From Salvator merianae (taxonomy: Eukaryota; Chordata; Lepidosauria; Squamata; Teiidae): a stretch of 64,000 nt of DNA. Both the position numbers and the translations under genes were made by a program. How positions within the stretch are numbered: position 1 is the first letter of the stretch; every line of letters starts with the position of its first letter. The stretch lies in NCBI GenBank assembly GCA_003586115.2, contig QVOM02000116.1, positions 36,976,372 to 37,040,371 of the forward strand. The letters are read 5' to 3'. The notes below the pieces were generated by a model. It saw only the letters and a program-made list of their open reading frames with translations. It was not told the DNA's origin and did no database searches. Positions 60,038-64,000 of the stretch are shown piece after piece.

Positions 60038-60477
60038 GTACTCAGCTTGTTAATCAATAACTATGGGTTTCCTTTGGGAATTAAATTTAGCTTCTATAGG
60101 ATGTGCACCATTGGGATGTACCTCAGTGGTTTAGCATGCAGAAGGCCCCGGTTCAATCATTGGCCTTTCCGGGTAGGGAAAGTCCCCTGCCTAAAAACTG
60201 TAGAGCTACCGCCTTGTTACACTCAGAACCATTTCACACAGATTTTTTTTGGGGGGGGCGGGGAGCAAGCAGACTGCAGGGAATCTAATTAATATTGAAG
60301 ATTTCCCAAACTGAAGCTCTTGAACCTGTAAGAACTCTAAGAACCTCTGTAATGATTTCTAAACTCCATTATGGTAAGAAGGAAAGTATTGCCATAGTTC
60401 TTTCTGCCTCCCCTAATCTCTTCTTTCAGCATATTTTCATATGTAAGAATGAAGGAAACCGAAGAGGGTGGAACATT

Positions 60478-60735
60478 GGCCAGTTTGGCCTTGTGGTTAG
60501 CATGTCAGACTCTTATCTGGAACTCTCCCAGTTCGAGTCTGCACTCTGCATGAAGCCAGCTGGGTGACCATGGGCTTGTCACAGCTCTGTTCTGAGTTCT
60601 CACAGCCCCGTCTACCTCAAAAGGTGTCTGTTGTGGGGAGAAGAACAGAAGGTTTGTCAGCTTCTTTGAGTCCCCTCAGGGTAAGAAAAGTGGGGTTCAA
60701 AAACCAACTACTCCTCCTCCTCCTCCTTCTTCTTT
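60478..60735 (+). mobile_element. tRNA-derived SINE in intron 4 of right PKS gene
   Basis: The 5' part has an A-box-like GTGGTTAGCATGTCAGACTC and a B-box-like CCAGTTCGAGTCTG. The body follows: GGGTGACCATGGGCTTGTCA, CCCCGTCTACCTCAAAAGGT and GTCTGTTGTGGGGAGAAG. This is a widespread squamate SINE. The tail is (CTC)n-like, at 60710-60730. Confidence 0.8.
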
Positions 60736-62230
60736 CTGCACTTACCTGTAGTAAGTTGGGAACAATGCATCCAGAATAGCCCAGACCACTGATCCTGACC
60801 ACAGAAAGGTATGGTCGGGATCAGGCAAAGTTGTGGCTGGAAAGCTCATGTGAGCTTTGCAGCTGTACCCCCACACCTCTGAGTCTAGGAACAAATTTTC
60901 CTAGCCTCGCGGGCTCTGTGGGGTGCTTTTTAGCAGCGCCCTCCAGTAGTCCCAAACATGGGAGACATGCCTTCTGCATGCCGTCCATGTTCCAGATCAG
61001 GGCCGTGCTGGTCTGCTGGTAGACCCAGTTAAATGGGTCTACCAGTGATCCAGATTAAGGCCTCTCTGATTCTGGATCACACTGTATCTGTGGCCTCATA
61101 GATGTGCACTAATGTGCAGATCTATGAGGTCTAGAAGTGTATTACATGGATCCTTAATCAGTATTAAGGGTTCATGCATAAAGGCCCATTGTTTCCACTT
61201 TCTCTTCCTAAGCTTTCTACATGTGCTCTGTGTGTAGAATCTTTTAAGCTGCATCTCTGAGAAGGCATGGGGTCTGTTTTGCTGGAAGCCATCCTCTTCT
61301 AGAAGCTCCCAAAGCCAGAGCATATATCGAGTCCTAAAGGCTGATTCAAGCAATAATTTCCCCTTGTGGCTATATTATATAGGAAGTCTATGTATATTCT
61401 CCCATCCATGAGTGATTTATTTCAGTAACCCACTAGTCATCATACTGTCCAGGTTCTCCAACATCTGACACAGACCTTGTTAATCCAGGAATTGTCTGAG
61501 CTGGCATGACTATTTATTTTTCTTTCATAGCTGAGGTAGGGTAGGTGGTTGTAGGTGAAGTGTTAGGGGCCTTGCCTAAAGATCCTTACTGGGTGGGTGT
61601 TCCAGCTGGTATCTGAGCCAGCATTCTGCATGGTGGCTGCATGGTAAACTGTGTGGGTAACCACTGTACTGCTCAACCACTATCCAGTCAAGCATCAACA
61701 GACTACACAAGCAGAAAAAAGGTAGAGCAAGGGTTAATAGGTGTCCAGGCCACTGTCCTAAACGAAGAGAGAAACATTCAGGAATACATTGGTAAAATCG
61801 TTCCTACAGATGAACTGCTAAGAGAATGTTGCAGACAACTGGAGGCAAGGAGCATGAATGAAGAGCAAGCCGTGCAGGTACCTTAGCATAACAAGCCCCT
61901 CCATGATTGGAACATCTGCAGATCATAGAAGTGGCTGACACTGGAAAGTCCTATCAGTGGCTGGAAAAAGCAGGACTGAAAGACAGCACTGAGGCACTAA
62001 TCTTAACAGCATAAGAACAGGCACTGGGTACAAGATCAATAGAAGCAGGTGTTTACCATACCAGACAGGATCCCCGCAAATATGCAAAGAGCCCCCTGAG
62101 ACAGTCCAGGACATAGTAGCCAGGTGCAGAATGCAGGCTGGTAAAGCATATACAGAGCAGCACAACTAAATTACAGGAACAATTGCAATGAGTACTGCCT
62201 CAAGAGTTGCCTATCTGTCCTTTAATACAG

Positions 62231-62412
62231 GAGACTGTGAATCTGCTCTTTGTGGGGGAGTGAACTGCATCACAGAACCTTGGAAGTTTGTGTCCCTAAG
62301 TAAAGCAAAACTTGTGTCACCAGGAGGAATCAGCAGGCCTTTCTCTAGAAAGGCAGATGGCTATGGAAGAGGGGAAGGCTGTGGTGTAGTTTTATTAAAA
62401 CCACTGAAAAAG
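62231..62412 (+). CDS. PKS (right gene) coding exon 5
   Basis: Encodes DCESALCGGVNCITEPW, then SPGGISRPFSRKADGYGRGE and CGVVLLKPLKK. The acceptor is ttaatacag/GA and the donor AAAAAG/gtatgg. The KADGYGRGEG signature is intact. It ends in phase 0 like the left gene; the following exon lies outside the window. Confidence 0.93.
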
Positions 62413-62566
62413 GTATGGCATTTATATTGTGCTTTCCAGTTCCTAAAATGGGAAGAAATCTTACTGTCTTATCCAGCAGTATAAGGGTTCAGAGTTTGTG
62501 GAGAAAACAGTGTCATCACATGGTTGAAAATGGTTTCTTTGGAATTGCCACACATATCTGTGGGAA

Positions 62567-63765
62567 CATAAAAACATAAGAGAAGCCCTGTTGGATCAGC
62601 CCATGGCCCATCTAGTCCAACATCCTGTCTCACAAAGTGCTCCACCATTTGTTTCTAGGCATTCTGAAGCAGAATAAAAAAGCAAAACCTTCACCTGGTC
62701 TCGACTCCCTGCAAATGGCCTTTAGAGGTATCCTACCTGTCTCTCCACCCTGGAGGCAGTACCTAGCCATCCATTCTAGTAGCCATCGAAGTTTTGTTTA
62801 TCTGCTTTTTCCATACTGTGCATGATTTTATATAGTTCAGTCAGGTCCCCTCTTAAATGCTGTCTTTCAAGGCTGAAGAAGCCAACACGTTGCAGCCTAA
62901 TTTCATAAGGAAGGTGTTCCAGCCCCTTGATCATTCTGGTTGCCCTTTTCTGCACCTTTTCCAGTTCCACAATATCCTTTCTGAGCTGAGGTGATCAGAA
63001 TTGTACACAATATTCCAAGTATGGTCTCACCATAGATATATAAAGAGGCAGAATGACACTTGCTGTCTTGTTTTCTATTTCCCTTCTAAGTACCCCTAGC
63101 ATTGAATTTGCTTTTTTCACTGCTGCTGGACACTGGGTTGACATCTTCATTGAACTGTCAACCAGAACCCCAAGATCCCTTTCCTGGTCTGTCACAGAAA
63201 ACTTGGCTTCCATCAATTTATAGGTGTAATTGGGGTTCTTTGCCCCATTGTGCATCATTCTGCGCTTGCTAAGATTGAAGTGCATTTGCCACATAGTTGC
63301 CCACTCATACAATGTCAAGTGGTCCCTCTGGAGCTCTTTACAATCACTTTCCATTTTTACTGCCCTGAATAATTTAGTGTCATCAGTGAACTTTGCTAAC
63401 CTACTACTTACCCCTACTTCTAGATCATTTATGAATAAATTAAAAAGCACTAAACCTTGTGGGACACAACTTCTCACCTCTTTCCACTCTGAGAACTTTC
63501 CACTCTTTATTCCTACTCTCTGGTTCCTGTCCTTTAGCCAATTACCAGTCCAGAACAGGATCTGTCATCTCATTCCGTGACTGCTGAGTTAATTCAGGAG
63601 CCTTTGATGAGGGACTTTGTCAAAAGCCTTCTGAAAGTCTAGACAAACAATGACAAGTGTTTATTAACACTCTCAAAGAATTATAATGAGTTAGTAAGGC
63701 ATGATTTACGTCTGCAAAAGCTGTGAGGAATTTCTTTCAGTAACGCTTGCTCCTCTATGAATGTA
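62567..63765 (-). mobile_element. CR1 retrotransposon, 5'-truncated, in intron 5 of right PKS gene
   Basis: The minus strand encodes RT fragments: FQKAFDKVPHQRLL (about 63640), CVPQGLVLFNLFINDLE (about 63460), FTDDTKLFR, RDLGVLVDSSMK and SMLGVLRREIENK. The C-terminal region has KVQKRATRMIKGLEHLPYE near 62940. The 3' UTR ends at about 62567 with the GCCCTGTTGGATCAG phrase. The catalytic YADD-type box reads FTDD. Frames are broken, so it is inactive. Confidence 0.9.
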
Positions 63766-64000
63766 GTACATTGCCCTGCGATATAAGGGTGAAATCCCAC
63801 TATATTCTGTTCTAGGAAAACCCAACTCTAATATGGATTTTCCAGAATAGTGATATAACCTGTCTGGAAGCTTGGTTTGAAGGTTCCTTCCTGGAGAAAA
63901 TGGCCCTGCACGTGACCACCATGCATGTGTGGGGGCTGGCATGCGTACACTTCTGGGTATTTCGCACTATCGAAATACCTGGAAGTAGCTGCCTTGCCAT
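63766..64000. mobile_element. Partial hairpin-MITE family copy at right edge
   Basis: Contains GATATAAGGGTGAAATCCCA, TTCTAGGAAAACCCAACTCT and a TCCAGAATAGTGATATA segment, shared with the family copies at 37.1 kb and 50.5 kb. Cut off by the window. Confidence 0.45.

Larger units (their letters stand above)
55095..64000 (+). other. Gene span: second type I polyketide synthase, 5' part only (runs off window)
   Basis: Five coding exons are seen: 55095-55149, 56756-56909, 58996-59156, 59834-60037 and 62231-62412. Their coding lengths (55, 154, 161, 204, 182) and phases are identical to those of the left gene, so the two are paralogues by duplication. They give residues 1-252. The large last exon (rest of KS through ACP) must lie beyond 64000; intron 5 in the left gene is 1,938 bp and here is at least 1,588 bp. 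All exons are open with GT/AG borders. The active-site cysteine is replaced by glycine. Alternatives are a recently inactivated gene or a maintained non-condensing partner. Confidence 0.9.

Noticed and set aside
60478..60560. tRNA-like A and B boxes that could be called a tRNA gene
   Set aside because: Cloverleaf is not maintained and the unit continues into a SINE body and repeat tail.

Overview
The window is animal nuclear DNA, most probably from a squamate reptile (a gecko-like lizard is my best guess, low certainty). Coding exons are short, bounded by GT/AG sites and scattered through repeat-rich sequence. The repeats are CR1-type and other non-LTR retrotransposons, tRNA-derived SINEs, hAT elements, many hairpin-bearing MITEs and a Tc1-like element. 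There are no bacterial operons.

The main content is a pair of divergently transcribed animal type I polyketide synthase (PKS) genes. The left gene (minus strand, start codon at 23242, stop at 3571) is complete in the window: five short exons (55, 154, 161, 204 and 182 nt coding) followed by one uninterrupted 5,541-nt last exon, giving 2,098 residues. Domain order is KS, AT, DH, a degenerate ER-like region, KR, ACP, with no thioesterase. The KS, AT, DH, KR and ACP catalytic residues are present, but the ER-like region lacks a recognisable glycine-rich NADPH loop. This predicts an unreduced polyene-type product, by analogy with the parrot PKS that makes psittacofulvin feather pigments; fish pks1, of the same general family, is needed for otolith formation.

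The right gene (plus strand, start codon at 55095) shows five exons with exactly the same coding lengths and phases, then runs off the right edge before its large last exon. Its ketosynthase has glycine instead of the active-site cysteine (position 175), although all five exons are open and correctly spliced. This is the most interesting observation: a head-to-head PKS pair, 32 kb apart, in which one partner looks condensation-dead but otherwise maintained.

Between them, on the plus strand, lies a CpG-rich promoter-like region and the first three coding exons (34051-38561) of a PTCHD3-like patched-domain gene. The rest of that protein is not found in the following 25 kb, so the gene looks 3'-truncated here.

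The remaining sequence is mostly transposable-element debris: a degraded LINE in PKS intron 2 (about 17.2-20.2 kb), a complex inverted-repeat element at 13.9-15.6 kb, two clean hAT insertions with 8-bp target duplications, a family of hairpin MITEs, tRNA-derived SINEs, CR1 3' ends and microsatellites. Long parts of 24-33 kb and 40-54 kb hold nothing I can recognise as coding.
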